Source: Streptomyces geranii (GTDB lineage: Bacteria; Actinomycetota; Actinomycetes; Streptomycetales; Streptomycetaceae). From it: DNA of 64,000 bases. Below the pieces are notes generated by a model. The model was not told the origin of the DNA and ran no database searches. It saw nothing but the letters and a program-made list of their open reading frames with translations. How positions within the stretch are numbered: position 1 is the first letter of the stretch; the number at the start of each line of letters is the position of its first letter. A program made the translations under genes and the position numbers. The DNA lies in contig NZ_PJME01000012.1 in NCBI RefSeq assembly GCF_002954775.1, positions 153,613 through 217,612 of the forward strand, given 5' to 3'. Below, in pieces: positions 36,132-44,878 of the stretch.

Positions 36132-36990
36132 AATGGCAATCGGCATGAAGGTATTCCCAGGTACCCGCCTTGGCTCCATGGCACTGATATCGACCGACGC
36201 CGCCGACGCGGTCTTCGTCTCGGGTGTCTCGACCGAATCCCTCGGTTCGGTCCACGGCGCCCGTACGGCAACGGTGTGGCTGGACCAGTCGACCGCACAG
36301 TCCGTCGCGTACGGGACCCCCAGTCTCAGCGCAAGCGATCCCTACGACAACAGGGGGAATCCCAGTCAGCAGATGACGTTCGACTACTTCGGCTTCATCA
36401 ACGCCATCCGCAGCCGAGTACACGACTACAACAACGTCGTCGAAGGAACTTCCGACACCGCGGAACACACCTCGGGCAACAACTGGCAGGACTTCTTTTA
36501 TGTCGACGTCGCCAACAGCCGCGGGCGCACGGTCAGCCTCCAACTGAATGCCGGGAACCTGTACTTCGTCGGCTGGTTCACAGGAACGGGAGACGTCTAC
36601 AACTGAACTGGCAGCTCAACAAGGGAAGCGATTACCGCTCTCTCGAAGGCGCCGCGCACACCACCCGGGGGAATCTGCTCTTCAGCCGAGGCGCCTTGGA
36701 CGCCGTCGTGGAGGCTCTCTCTCCTGCCGACGATCCGCGCGACATGAACGTGGCCGTTCTGTGGATGACACAGTTCATCTCCGAAGCGGTACGGTCCAGG
36801 GGCATCGCGGACACCATAGGCTGGGACGCATTCGCCCCAGCAAACACGGATGGCATCCACCTCGACGCCAACCTCATCGGCCAGGAAACCGATTGGGGTC
36901 GACAAAGCGAGCGTTTCAATACGCTCCTGGCACACCAGCCGACCCAGGGCAATCCGCCCACTGGCTGGTTCCGGAACACGGCCGGGCGCC
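36132..36990 (+). pseudogene. Ribosome-inactivating-protein (rRNA N-glycosylase) gene, frameshifted
   Basis: The first part reads FDYFGFINAIRSRVHDYN (RIP N-terminal YxxFIxAxRxxV pattern) and VSLQLNAGNLYFVGW, which aligns with the Tyr80 region of ricin A. After a tandem AACTG duplication at 36601-36610 the frame shifts. It then continues with GNLLFSRGALDAVVEAL and WMTQFISEAVRSRGIA, which aligns with ricin QMISEAARFQYIE and keeps the catalytic Glu (codon 36783) and Arg (codon 36792). TDWGRQSERF corresponds to the active-site Trp segment. The equivalent of Tyr123 seems replaced. Removing one AACTG copy restores YNWQLNKG. No clear signal peptide or stop is seen. Streptomyces RIPs are known; this one looks broken or is a sequencing error. 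Confidence 0.7.
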
Positions 36991-37032
36991 ATTGCCGTCC
37001 GACCGGAATCACATACCGGGACAGAGGTAGGC

Positions 37033-37057
37033 AGGGGAAAGTTTCTTACCCCTCACA
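37033..37057 (+). promoter_or_regulatory. Copy of the AGGGGA-N9-ACCCCYCACA palindrome
   Basis: The site reads AGGGGAAAGTTTCTT then ACCCCTCACA, 64 bp before the flavodoxin start. About 20 bp downstream is TGCGATGCTCGGTCACA, matched by TGCGAGGCTCGATCACA at the equivalent place before the duplicate operon at 62.8 kb. GATGCT/GAGGCT may be the -10 element. Confidence 0.65.
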
Positions 37058-37121
37058 TCGTGCTCTTTCACTGCGATGCTCGGTCACAGACCGAACAATA
37101 CTTTCGAGGAGCACAATCACC

Positions 37122-37721
37122 ATGTCCCATTCGGGCCACCCCACGATCGCCATTGCCTTTCATTCGGGCTACGGCCACACGGCGGTCGTCGCCGAAGCCG
37201 TGGCACGTGGCGCGGCGGGAGCCGGCGCCGAGGTGGTCCTGATCTCGGTCGACACCACCACCGACCAGCAGTGGGCGCAGCTCGACGCCGCTGACGCGAT
37301 CGTCTTCGGTTCCCCCACCTACATGGGCACCGCCTCTGCCGCGTTCCACCTGTTCGCCGAGGCCAGCAGCAGGCGCTGGTTCTCCCAGGCCTGGGTGGAC
37401 AAGCTCGCTGCGGGCTTCACCAACTCCGGTGCCAAGAACGGTGACAAGTCGTCGACCCTCGGCTACTTCGCCACCATGGCCGCCCAGCACGGCATGCACT
37501 GGATCAGCCTGGGTCTGATGCCGGGCTGGGACTCCACCAAGGGCAGCGAGGACGACATCAACCGGCTGGGTTTCTTCATGGGCGCCGGCGCCCAGAGCCC
37601 GACCGATGCCGGCCCTGAAGCGGTCCACCGGTCGGACATCGCCACCGCGGAGCACCTGGGTGCGCGCGTCGCGAGCCAGGCCGCGATCTTCCGCGCCGGG
37701 CGAGCCGCCGTCGCGGCCTGA
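37122..37721 (+). CDS. Flavodoxin-family protein (WrbA-like NAD(P)H:quinone oxidoreductase)
   Basis: The 199-aa protein has the FMN-phosphate loop near its start (AIAFHSGYGHTAVVAEAV, residues 9-26). FGSPTYMGTASAAFHLFAE and FTNSGAKNGDKSSTLGYF follow, the two flavin-ring loops of WrbA-type enzymes. It is predicted to reduce quinones by two electrons and so limit redox stress. CGAGGAG lies 10 nt before the ATG. It is the first gene of a three-gene operon with the NTF2-like and DJ-1-like genes, downstream of the palindrome. The upstream frame is open into it, but no start there makes sense. Confidence 0.9.
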   Translation: MSHSGHPTIAIAFHSGYGHTAVVAEAVARGAAGAGAEVVLISVDTTTDQQWAQLDAADAIVFGSPTYMGTASAAFHLFAEASSRRWFSQAWVDKLAAGFTNSGAKNGDKSSTLGYFATMAAQHGMHWISLGLMPGWDSTKGSEDDINRLGFFMGAGAQSPTDAGPEAVHRSDIATAEHLGARVASQAAIFRAGRAAVAA

Positions 37722-37775
37722 GCCCAGGACTGTCTTTCCCTCTTCGGATCCACCCACCCGCTTCAAGGAGCAACC

Positions 37776-38168
37776 ATGTCCGACTCCCCGAACCTCGCCC
37801 TCATCCGCCGTCTGTACGAATCCGGAATGGCTCCGGAGGTCACCAGTGAGGTCATGGCCCCGGACCTCGTCTGGGACATCACCCCGGGCTTCCCGAACAG
37901 TGGCGTCTACCACGGCTGGGACAGCGTGGCGAAGGACTTCTTCGGCAAGACCATGCCGAACTACGAGTCCTTCGGCGCCGTGCCCGAGGAGTTCCACGCC
38001 GACGACGAAGGTCACGTCTTCGTCTACGGGCACTACCACGCCGAGACCAAGACCGGGAACAAGGCCGACGTCCGGTTCATCCACCTGTGGACCGTCCGCG
38101 ACGGCAAGGCCGTCAGCATGCGCCAGGCAGCCGACAGCCACATCCTCCAGCAAGCCCTCCAGGGCTGA
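37776..38168 (+). CDS. SnoaL/NTF2-like protein
   Basis: The 130-aa protein has the NTF2-like pattern (LIRRLYESGMAPEVTSEVM, WDITPGFPNSGVYHGWD, FIHLWTVRDGKAVSMRQA). Relatives act as small cyclases or hydrolases, or as ligand-binding proteins. AAGGAG is 6 nt before the ATG. It lies 54 bp after the flavodoxin and 25 bp before the DJ-1-like gene. A second copy at 63.1 kb is identical from position 37964 onward. Confidence 0.88.
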   Translation: MSDSPNLALIRRLYESGMAPEVTSEVMAPDLVWDITPGFPNSGVYHGWDSVAKDFFGKTMPNYESFGAVPEEFHADDEGHVFVYGHYHAETKTGNKADVRFIHLWTVRDGKAVSMRQAADSHILQQALQG

Positions 38169-38193
38169 CACCGTCACCAGGAGACCGAGAACC

Positions 38194-38889
38194 ATGACGA
38201 AGATCCTCTTCGTGATCACCGCCGCCGACCACTGGACACTGGCCGACGGCACCCGCCACCCCGCCGGCTTCTGGGCCGAGGAAGCCATCGGCCCCTACCA
38301 GGTCTTCAAGCAGGCCGGATACGAGATCGCCGCAGCGACACCCGGCGGCGTACCGCCCACCGCCGACGCCCTCAGCCTCACCCCCGACTTCAACGGCGGC
38401 GAAGAAGGCGCCCAACGCATGCGGACCGCACTGCACGAAGCAACCGAACTGGCACAGCCCCTGCGCATCGAAGACGTCGACATCAACGACTACGCAGCCG
38501 TGTTCTACCCCGGCGGCTGGGGCCCCATGGAAGACCTCCCCGACAACGCCGCCTCCGGCAAACTCCTCACCGAATGGCTCGCCTCCGGCAAACCCGTCTC
38601 CCTCGTCTGCCACGGACCCGCCGCACTCCTCGCCACCATCGGCCCCGACGGAACCTCCCCCTACACCGGCTACCGCCTGACCGGCCTCTCCAACGCCGAG
38701 GAGAAGCAGAACGGCCTCGCCGACCGCGCAAAATGGCTCCTCCAGGACCGCCTCGTCAACGAACTCGGCGCCCACTACCAGGAGACCGAGCCCTTCACCC
38801 CGCACATCGAAGTCGACCGCACGCTTTACACCGGCCAGAACCCGGGCTCGGCGGTCCCGTTGGCCCAGGAAGTGCTCAAGGCACTCTGA
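38194..38889 (+). CDS. DJ-1/PfpI-family protein (type 1 glutamine amidotransferase-like)
   Basis: The 231-aa protein has the nucleophile elbow Cys139-His140 in SLVCHGPAALL, the early acid in GFWAEEAIGPYQVF, and AVFYPGGWGPMEDLP. This is the layout of Hsp31/HchA-like DJ-1 proteins, which act as glyoxalases or deglycases on reactive aldehydes. AGGAGA lies upstream of the ATG. It ends the operon and is followed by a strong hairpin. The first 506 bases recur without visible change at the right end of the window. Confidence 0.9.
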   Translation: MTKILFVITAADHWTLADGTRHPAGFWAEEAIGPYQVFKQAGYEIAAATPGGVPPTADALSLTPDFNGGEEGAQRMRTALHEATELAQPLRIEDVDINDYAAVFYPGGWGPMEDLPDNAASGKLLTEWLASGKPVSLVCHGPAALLATIGPDGTSPYTGYRLTGLSNAEEKQNGLADRAKWLLQDRLVNELGAHYQETEPFTPHIEVDRTLYTGQNPGSAVPLAQEVLKAL

Positions 38890-38913
38890 GTCGACGACCG
38901 TCCTGTGTTGTGC

Positions 38914-38948
38914 CTCGGCGGCCCGGTAGGCGACTCCGGGCCGCCGAG
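38914..38948 (+). terminator. Hairpin ending the flavodoxin/NTF2/DJ-1 operon
   Basis: A 13-bp perfect inverted repeat (CTCGGCGGCCCGG and its complement) with a 9-nt loop starts 25 bp after the stop codon of the DJ-1-like gene. Confidence 0.75.
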
Positions 38949-39069
38949 TCCTTGTATGCCTGCTGCCTTGCAGATCAGAACCGAGGCGCATTTCATCTGT
39001 ATGTAAAGCCCAGCATGGGCACGACTCTCTCGCCGCTACAGCGCCGGGCTTTTGTGTGAGGCTGAAGTC

Positions 39070-39993
39070 ATGAACCGCAATCCTCATCTGAACGAGCTGG
39101 GTGAGTTCCTCAAGGCCCGCCGCGGCGAACTCAGCCCCACCGAGGTGGGTCTGCGTGGTGGGCAGCGGCGGCGTGTGAGCGGTCTGCGTCGCGAGGAGGT
39201 GGCACTTCTCGCAGCGATCAGCACCGAGTACTACACCCGGATCGAGCAGGGACGTCTGCAGGCATCGGTCCCTCTGCTGGAAGAGATCGCTCAGGTGCTT
39301 CGTCTGAACGACGACCAGCGCACTTATCTCCTGGATCTGGCAGTCAAACAGACCGCGCGTTCATCCATGTCGGATGATCGCCAGCAGGTGGACACACAGC
39401 TGCAGCGCATGCTCGACGACCTCACCACCTCCCCCGCCTTCGTCATCGGCCGACGCACCGACATCCTCGGCTGGAACCAACTGGCCGCCGCCCTCTGGAC
39501 CGACTTCGGCACCTACCCCGAACCCGAACGGGTATTTCTCCGGCTCCTGATCACCGAGCCCTGGATGCGCGAACTGTACGCCGACTGGGAAGAAGTCACC
39601 CGCCTGGCAATCGCCCAGCTACGCATGGAAAGCGCCCGCTACCCCGGTGAACCACGCCTTGCCGCACTCGTCCACGAACTCTCCGCCCGGGACACACAAT
39701 TCCGCCAATGGTGGACCGCACACGACGTCGCCATCCGAGGCAAGGGCATCAAGAAACTCCGCCACCCGATCGTCGGCGAACTCACACTCGACTGGAACAC
39801 CCTCACCTGCGGCACGGACCCCGACCAGCACATCATCGTATGGAACGCCGAACCCGGCACTCCATCCCACGACGCACTACAACTCCTCTCCTCCTGGACC
39901 ACAAACCAAGAATCGACGACGTCCGACACCGCCGCCTCGGAGAGGCCCGACACCTCAACGACCGCACACCGAGCGGCACGGGGCTTCGAATGA
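39070..39993 (+). CDS. XRE-family regulator with MmyB-like C-terminal domain
   Basis: The 307-aa protein shows LNELGEFLKARRGELSPTEV, RRVSGLRREEVALLAAIS, YTRIEQGRLQAS, then FVIGRRTDILGWNQLAAAL, RMESARYPGEPRLAALVHEL and HPIVGELTLDWNTLTC. A ~40-residue Ser/Thr-rich tail is added. No SD precedes the ATG and GAGGCT lies 6 nt upstream, so it may be leaderless. It follows the flavodoxin/NTF2/DJ-1 operon and is most similar to the regulator at 55.9 kb. No palindrome copy was seen in front of this gene itself. Confidence 0.88.
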   Translation: MNRNPHLNELGEFLKARRGELSPTEVGLRGGQRRRVSGLRREEVALLAAISTEYYTRIEQGRLQASVPLLEEIAQVLRLNDDQRTYLLDLAVKQTARSSMSDDRQQVDTQLQRMLDDLTTSPAFVIGRRTDILGWNQLAAALWTDFGTYPEPERVFLRLLITEPWMRELYADWEEVTRLAIAQLRMESARYPGEPRLAALVHELSARDTQFRQWWTAHDVAIRGKGIKKLRHPIVGELTLDWNTLTCGTDPDQHIIVWNAEPGTPSHDALQLLSSWTTNQESTTSDTAASERPDTSTTAHRAARGFE

Positions 39994-40069
39994 AGGCTGT
40001 GGGGCTTCGCCGAGGCCGAGGCCTGTCCGGGCAGGTACACGTCCCGGCTCACGCCATGACCGTCAACGT

Positions 40070-40440
40070 CGGCACGGGAACGGAAACGGATCCGAGCCGT
40101 CGGTGACCGTGCTCGCCGACGGCTCCCGCGCGCGCGTACGCCGAGCACGTGGTGGTCCTGGCGTAGGCGGTGATCCGCGTTCCCGATGGACGGCCTGACC
40201 GTCCGTCCGGACCTGGGCGCACTGGACCCGGAGCCCGACCGGACCGGCAGGCCGACCAGGCAGTCCGGGTCATCAAGACATGCGGACTGCGGCGTCGCGA
40301 ACCGACCGTCGTGTTCACCTACGCCCAGGAACGCGCCAAGATCAACCGTCTCCGGCAGCAGGTGGAGGAGGGTCGCATGACCCTCCGGGTCGCCAGGTCG
40401 TCTCCGGTGGAGCAGGCGGGCGATGCGATATGTGCACCGT
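40070..40440 (+). pseudogene. Decayed NADP-dependent quinone/alcohol oxidoreductase
   Basis: Scattered coding words in different frames fit a medium-chain quinone oxidoreductase. AYAEHVVVLA and AVIRVPDG (separated by a stop near 40164) match its N-terminal third. AVRVIKTCGL is followed by QQVEEGRMTLRVARS and PVEQAGDA, which match its C-terminus. Most of the central Rossmann region is missing, and frame changes are obvious. It is a dead gene in the ~520-bp gap between the MmyB gene and the terminator. Confidence 0.5.
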
Positions 40441-40458
40441 ATCCTCGTCGCCGCCTCA

Positions 40459-40498
40459 CGGCTGTGGCCGGACGTTGGACGACGTCCGGCCACAGCCG
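40459..40498. terminator. Hairpin terminator of the SDR gene
   Basis: A 17-bp perfect inverted repeat (CGGCTGTGGCCGGACGT and complement) with a 6-nt loop lies 17 bp beyond the stop of the minus-strand SDR gene. It can work in both directions. Confidence 0.8.
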
Positions 40499-40515
40499 CG
40501 TGCGACAGGCGCGCG

Positions 40516-41478
40516 TTACTCGGCGAACGCGTTCACGCCCGTCAGCTTCGCCGACAGTTCCCACAGGCGCGCGGCCTGCTCTGGGTCGATCGCCCAGTCC
40601 TTCACACCGCGCATCTCACCGTCGGCGGGGGCGGGCTCGGCTACGTCGCAGTCCTCAAGGTAGAGGCCGCCCAGATCGGCCAGCTGGGGTGAGGTCGCCG
40701 CCCAGACCTGCGTGGCCGCGCCCTGCTGCGGGGTCTTGAAGAACTCGGGGTTCCGCAGGTTGCCGTCCTCGTCGAACCAACCGAACTCCCTCTTCTCCTC
40801 CTCGGCCACGTGCCGCAGGAGCGGAGTGATGATGACGCCGGGGTGGAGGGCGAAGGCCCGGACGCCGGAGTTCTTGGCGAGCCTGTCCAGATGCACGGCG
40901 AAGAGCACGTTCGCGGTCTTCGCCTGACCGTACGCCTGCCACTTGTCGTAGCCGTGCTCCCATTGGACGTCGTTCCAGCGGATGCCCGACATCTGGTGGC
41001 CGCCTGACGAGACGGAGACGACCCGTGCGCCGCCGGGTTCGAGCGCCGGCCACAGGCGGTTGACGAGGGCGAAGTGGCCCAGGTGGTTGATCGCGAACTG
41101 GGCCACCCAGCCGGGCCCGACCCGTGTTTCGGGGCATGCCATGATTCCGGCACTGTCGATGACGAGGTCGATGCTCCGGCCGGAGGCGAGGAACCTCTCG
41201 GCGAAGCCGCGCACGCTCTCCAGATCACCGAGGTCCAGCTCGTCCACCTCGATATTGGGCACCCCGTCCAGCGCCTTTCGCGCGTCGGCCACCCGACGCG
41301 CGGGAACGACGACGTGGGCGCCGGCCCGGGTGAGTGCACGGGTGGTCTCCAGGCCGATGCCCGAGTAGCCGCCGGTGACGATCGCGAGCCTCCCGCTCAG
41401 GTCGACGCCCTGGAGGACGTCGTCGGCGGTGCTCGTCGCGTCGTAACCGGAGCCGATCTTGTGCTGAGCAGTGGTCAT
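40516..41478 (-). CDS. SDR-family oxidoreductase
   Basis: The 320-aa protein has TGGYSGIGLETTRAL for cofactor binding, a DSAG in place of the usual NNAG, VVSVSSGGHQMSG and the catalytic YGQAK. It belongs to the longer retinol-dehydrogenase-like group. GGAG lies 9 nt before the chosen ATG (MTTAQHKIG). It is 88 bp downstream of an MFS gene on the same strand, so the two probably form a transport/reduction operon. Substrate unknown. Confidence 0.9.
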   Translation of the reverse strand: MTTAQHKIGSGYDATSTADDVLQGVDLSGRLAIVTGGYSGIGLETTRALTRAGAHVVVPARRVADARKALDGVPNIEVDELDLGDLESVRGFAERFLASGRSIDLVIDSAGIMACPETRVGPGWVAQFAINHLGHFALVNRLWPALEPGGARVVSVSSGGHQMSGIRWNDVQWEHGYDKWQAYGQAKTANVLFAVHLDRLAKNSGVRAFALHPGVIITPLLRHVAEEEKREFGWFDEDGNLRNPEFFKTPQQGAATQVWAATSPQLADLGGLYLEDCDVAEPAPADGEMRGVKDWAIDPEQAARLWELSAKLTGVNAFAE

Positions 41479-41566
41479 GCCGAAACACTCCAAACTTGAG
41501 CAACGGAAAGGAGAATCCTGCGGTTCGATGCCTGTCGCCCACGACTGCCGGTGCCGGGGCACGCCT

Positions 41567-42805
41567 TCAGTGGCTTCGCTCCGTGAGGAGCGGTCCGCGG
41601 CGGCCGAGGGCCCACACGAGGAGTGCGACGCAGGCGAGACCGGCGCCGGTCAGGGAGACGGTCCTCCAGCCGCCGGCGGACCACAGGATCGAGGCGGCGG
41701 CGGAACCGGCCGCACCGCCGACGAAGTTGCAGGTGACGAAGGCCGTGTTGAGGCGGCTTCGCGCCTGCGGCGCGACCGCGAACAGCCGTGTCTGGTTGAG
41801 GATGCTGACGCCCTGTACAGCGATGTCGAGCAGCACGATGGCCACGATGATCCCCGCCACGGAACGGCCGGCGAAGGCCGCCACGACGAAGGAGACCACA
41901 ATCGCTGCCCAGCCGAATCCGGTGGCCGGCATGGACCGGCCACGGTCGTGGAGCCGCCCCGCGCGCTGAGCGGCCAGCGCACCGGCCAGGCCGATGAGGC
42001 CGAACAAGCCGATGACGGAAACCGAGTAGGAGAACGGCTCGGCGCTGAGCAGGAAGGTCAGGGCGGTCCAGAACATGGTGAAGACGCCGAAGGCGGTGGC
42101 GCCGAGGAACAGGGTCCAGCGCACCGCCCGCTCCTGCCGGATCACCTGCCAGACCGAGAGCAGCAACTGCGGGTAGGACAGGCGGGCCTTCGGCGCGAGC
42201 GGCGGGATCGTGCGGTGAAGGAGCAGCGCGAAGGCTACGGAGACCGCGGCGGCAACGACGTAGATGGCACGCCATCCGGCGGCATCCGCGAGGAGTCCGC
42301 TGATGGTGCGGGAGGTGAGGATGCCGATGAGCAGCCCGGAGACCACCGTCCCCACCACCCGGCCGCGGTTGGTGTCGTCGGCGAGGTCACCTGCGAGCGG
42401 GGTGAGTAGCTGACCGCTCACCGTGGTCAGACCGAGGAGGGTGACCGCGACCAGGAGCACGCCGATGGACGGCGCGAGCGCGCAGGCGATGAGGGCGAGG
42501 GCCGCGCAGAGCATCATCCCGGGGATGAACCGCCGCCGGTCGAGGACGTCGCCGAGGGGCACCAGCAGCAGTGCTCCGGCCGCGTAGCCGATCTGTGTGG
42601 CTGTCACGAGCCAGCCCGCGAGGGTACTGGAGGCGTTCAGGTCGCGGCCGATGAAGTCGAGGAGGGGTTGTGCCCAGTAGAGGTTGGCGACCGCGGTGCC
42701 TCCGGCGATGGCGAAGAGCAGGGTCAGGCCGCGGCTCATTCTGGTCCCGTCCGCTGCGGCGGGGGTACTCGGGGTGGGCGGTGTGGGGGTGTCGGGGGTA
42801 GTCAT
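41567..42805 (-). CDS. MFS transporter
   Basis: The 412-aa membrane protein has ~12 hydrophobic segments. MFS loop motifs include LLLVPLGDVLDRRRFIPG between helices 2 and 3 and RLHDRGRSMPATGFGW between helices 8 and 9. The Pro/Thr-rich N-terminal ~20 residues are cytoplasmic. It resembles small-molecule exporters of the Bcr/YnfM-like type. It is the likely first gene of a two-gene operon with the SDR. An efflux role is inferred from family. Confidence 0.88.
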   Translation of the reverse strand: MTTPDTPTPPTPSTPAAADGTRMSRGLTLLFAIAGGTAVANLYWAQPLLDFIGRDLNASSTLAGWLVTATQIGYAAGALLLVPLGDVLDRRRFIPGMMLCAALALIACALAPSIGVLLVAVTLLGLTTVSGQLLTPLAGDLADDTNRGRVVGTVVSGLLIGILTSRTISGLLADAAGWRAIYVVAAAVSVAFALLLHRTIPPLAPKARLSYPQLLLSVWQVIRQERAVRWTLFLGATAFGVFTMFWTALTFLLSAEPFSYSVSVIGLFGLIGLAGALAAQRAGRLHDRGRSMPATGFGWAAIVVSFVVAAFAGRSVAGIIVAIVLLDIAVQGVSILNQTRLFAVAPQARSRLNTAFVTCNFVGGAAGSAAASILWSAGGWRTVSLTGAGLACVALLVWALGRRGPLLTERSH

Positions 42806-42895
42806 GTGTGGGTGTCCAGGTGAGTGCGGGTCGACGGCGTCTTCAGGGTGAGGCGGATTTCCTCCACGGGGAGGCGGAGGCGTTCATGGTGCTCG

Positions 42896-43764
42896 TCAGG
42901 CCTGTTCGAGAGGCAGCCAGCGGTCGTCGGTGGCCAGTCGGTCGGCTTCCGCCGGGCCCCAGCCGCCGACGTCGTAGCGGTGGGGCGTGCCGGGCGGGTC
43001 GAGGACGGGGCCGACGACGCGCCAGAGTTCCTCGACCATGTCCATGGTGGTGAAGCGGCGGGGGTCACCGGTGATCGCCTCGGCCAGGACGTGGGTGTAG
43101 GCGACGGAGTTGCTTCCGGTGAGGTGGGCGAATTCGACCGTCGCGGTGCCCTGGTCGACCTCGGTTGCCTCTCCTTCGTGCTGGGCGAGCAGTTCGAAGG
43201 AGACGCCCGCGCGAGGGCTGATGCGGAGCCGCAGCAGGTTCGCGGGGGCCTGCTGCGCTCCAGCGGCGTGGTGGTAGCCCCCGACGGGTCGGTACAGTTC
43301 GACGACGATCTCGATGGCGGTGGCGGCCATGGCCTTGCCCGCCCGGATCGTGAAGGGGACTCCGGCCCAGCGATCGAGGTTGCCCCAGGTGCGCAGGGCG
43401 CAGTAGGCCTCGGTGGTCAAGCCCGCCTTGACGCCCTGGACGTCGAGGTAGCCGTCGTACTGGCCGCGTACGTAGTCCTCGGGTCGGATGGTACGGATGG
43501 TACGGATGGTACGGACGGCGCGGAGGGCCCGGACGCTTTCGTCGAGGACGTCGGCTGCCGAGCCGGTGCGGGGTGCGGCCATGACGAAGTAGGCGAGCAT
43601 CTGCAGCAGATGGTTCTGGGCCACGTCGCGCAGGCAGCCGGTCGCGTCGTAGAAGCCGCCGCGGTCGGCCACGTCGAAGTCCTCGGCCATGGTGATCTGG
43701 ACGCTGCGTACGAAGCGTCGGTCCAGGACGGCGTTGATCGCGGTGTTGGCGAAACGGTAGGTCA
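42896..43764 (-). pseudogene. Glucose-6-phosphate dehydrogenase, C-terminal fragment
   Basis: The frame reads YRFANTAINAVLDRRFVRSV, ITMAEDFDVADRGGFYD and VAQNHLLQMLAYF, then PFTIRAGKAMA and VGPVLD. These are diagnostic of the C-terminal domain of G6PDH. The N-terminal ~half with the NADP-binding and active-site regions is absent. The reading begins at a junction with a truncated MFS gene whose stop codon is created at that point. A 9-bp repeat in frame inserts extra TIR units. No start codon is present, so it is a remnant. Confidence 0.85.
43485..43515. repeat. Short tandem repeat, 9-bp unit
   Basis: CGGATGGTA occurs just over three times in tandem inside the G6PDH fragment, giving VRTIRTIRTIRPEDY on the minus strand. 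Normal family members have a single such unit, so the repeat is probably a slippage expansion in a dead gene. Confidence 0.75.
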
Positions 43765-44496
43765 CCGGCTGGCGAAGGCCCACGCGTAGCCGGGGTAGCG
43801 GCGCGGGTTCACGTAGAAGCCGGAGAAGGACTCGCGCGGGCCGAACGGCGGGAGGGCGGCCTTGTCGGCGGGCGCGTCGGGGACGACGGCCACCAGCAGC
43901 GCCGCGCCGGCGACCCCGATCAGGCCGGGGACGAGCAGCATCAGGACCGGACTGAAGTCCAGCAGACTGACCAGCAGGGTCATGGCGACCATCCCGATGG
44001 GCATGGCCGGGCCCATCAGACCGCTGGCCCGGCCCCGCACCCCTGGCTCGATCCACTCGGTCAGCACGGCCTGCGCCGCCATCAGCGTGCCCGACCAGCC
44101 GGCCTGCGCCAGCACCCACCCCACAACCAGCAGCCACACCTCACCGCCGAGACCGATACAGGCGAAGCCGGTGAGCCCGACGACCGGCCCGACCACCAGC
44201 CAGGTCCGGCGTTTCCCGAAGCGGAGGGTGGTGCGGTCGGACAGCGCACCCAGGAACGGGGAGGCGATGGCCGCGGCGAAGGCGCCGACGGACAGCACCG
44301 TGCTCAGGGTGGAGACGCGCAGACCCTCACCGACCACGTCACGCACGCGCAGCGCCATACTCACCGTGGGCGGAGACATCACCGCGATGTAGGAGCCGTA
44401 GTACGCGGCGACCAGCGCGACGGGCAACACCAGGCCGGCCCGTGCCGTGGCCGCCGCACCGGTGGCACTGCTCGGCGGGGGTATGGCTCTGCTCAT
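43762..44496 (-). pseudogene. MFS transporter, N-terminal half only
   Basis: The frame encodes 244 residues with six hydrophobic segments and MFS motifs such as FLGALSDRTTLRFGKRRTW (loop 2-3) and MAAQAVLTEWIEPGVRGRASG. It stops after FYVNPRRYPGYAWAFASR, in the middle of what should be the central loop before helix 7. The stop TGA arises exactly where sequence turns into G6PDH. The second half of the transporter is missing, so it is most likely inactive. AAGGAAG precedes the start. Confidence 0.75.
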
Positions 44497-44666
44497 CCGT
44501 GACTCGCTTCCTTCGGTCCGGGAGCCGATCGGCGTGGGCGTTCGCCATCGTCTTCTCGCGTCGCTTCCGCGTATCCATGTCAGCGGCTTTGCGTTCGACA
44601 GTAAATTTTCCTATTCCGGTGCGAGAGTAAAGAGACCGTTTCCCTCCCCCGGCAGGAGTTGTCCAG

Positions 44667-44691
44667 GGGATGGATTCCTCCCCCCATGAAG
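44667..44691 (+). promoter_or_regulatory. Copy of the AGGGGA-N9-ACCCCYCACA palindrome
   Basis: The site reads AGGGGATGGATTCCT then CCCCCCATGA. It lies in the 382-bp gap between the truncated MFS gene and the DHA2 exporter, 188 bp before the latter. A -10-like CAACTAT follows ~35 bp downstream on the plus strand. The rest of this gap shows no gene. Confidence 0.55.
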
Positions 44692-44878
44692 TGATGGGCG
44701 CTTTGCCCTGCCGCAACTATCGTCATCGGCGCGACCCGCCCGGACGAGCGGAATCGGCAGACGGAATTCCTGTGAACAGTGCCGGATCTGGTTGTCGCAC
44801 GGAATTTTCCCGGTGCGAATACTCGACGTCCTACCGCATCCGACCAGGTCACGAAGAACTCGGCTTCAGGAGGCGGCA

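Noticed and set aside
35730..37721. One long frame joining RIP C-terminal sequence to the flavodoxin
   Set aside because: The flavodoxin has its own ribosome-binding site, start and promoter palindrome. The open frame upstream is explained by the lost stop of the RIP remnant.
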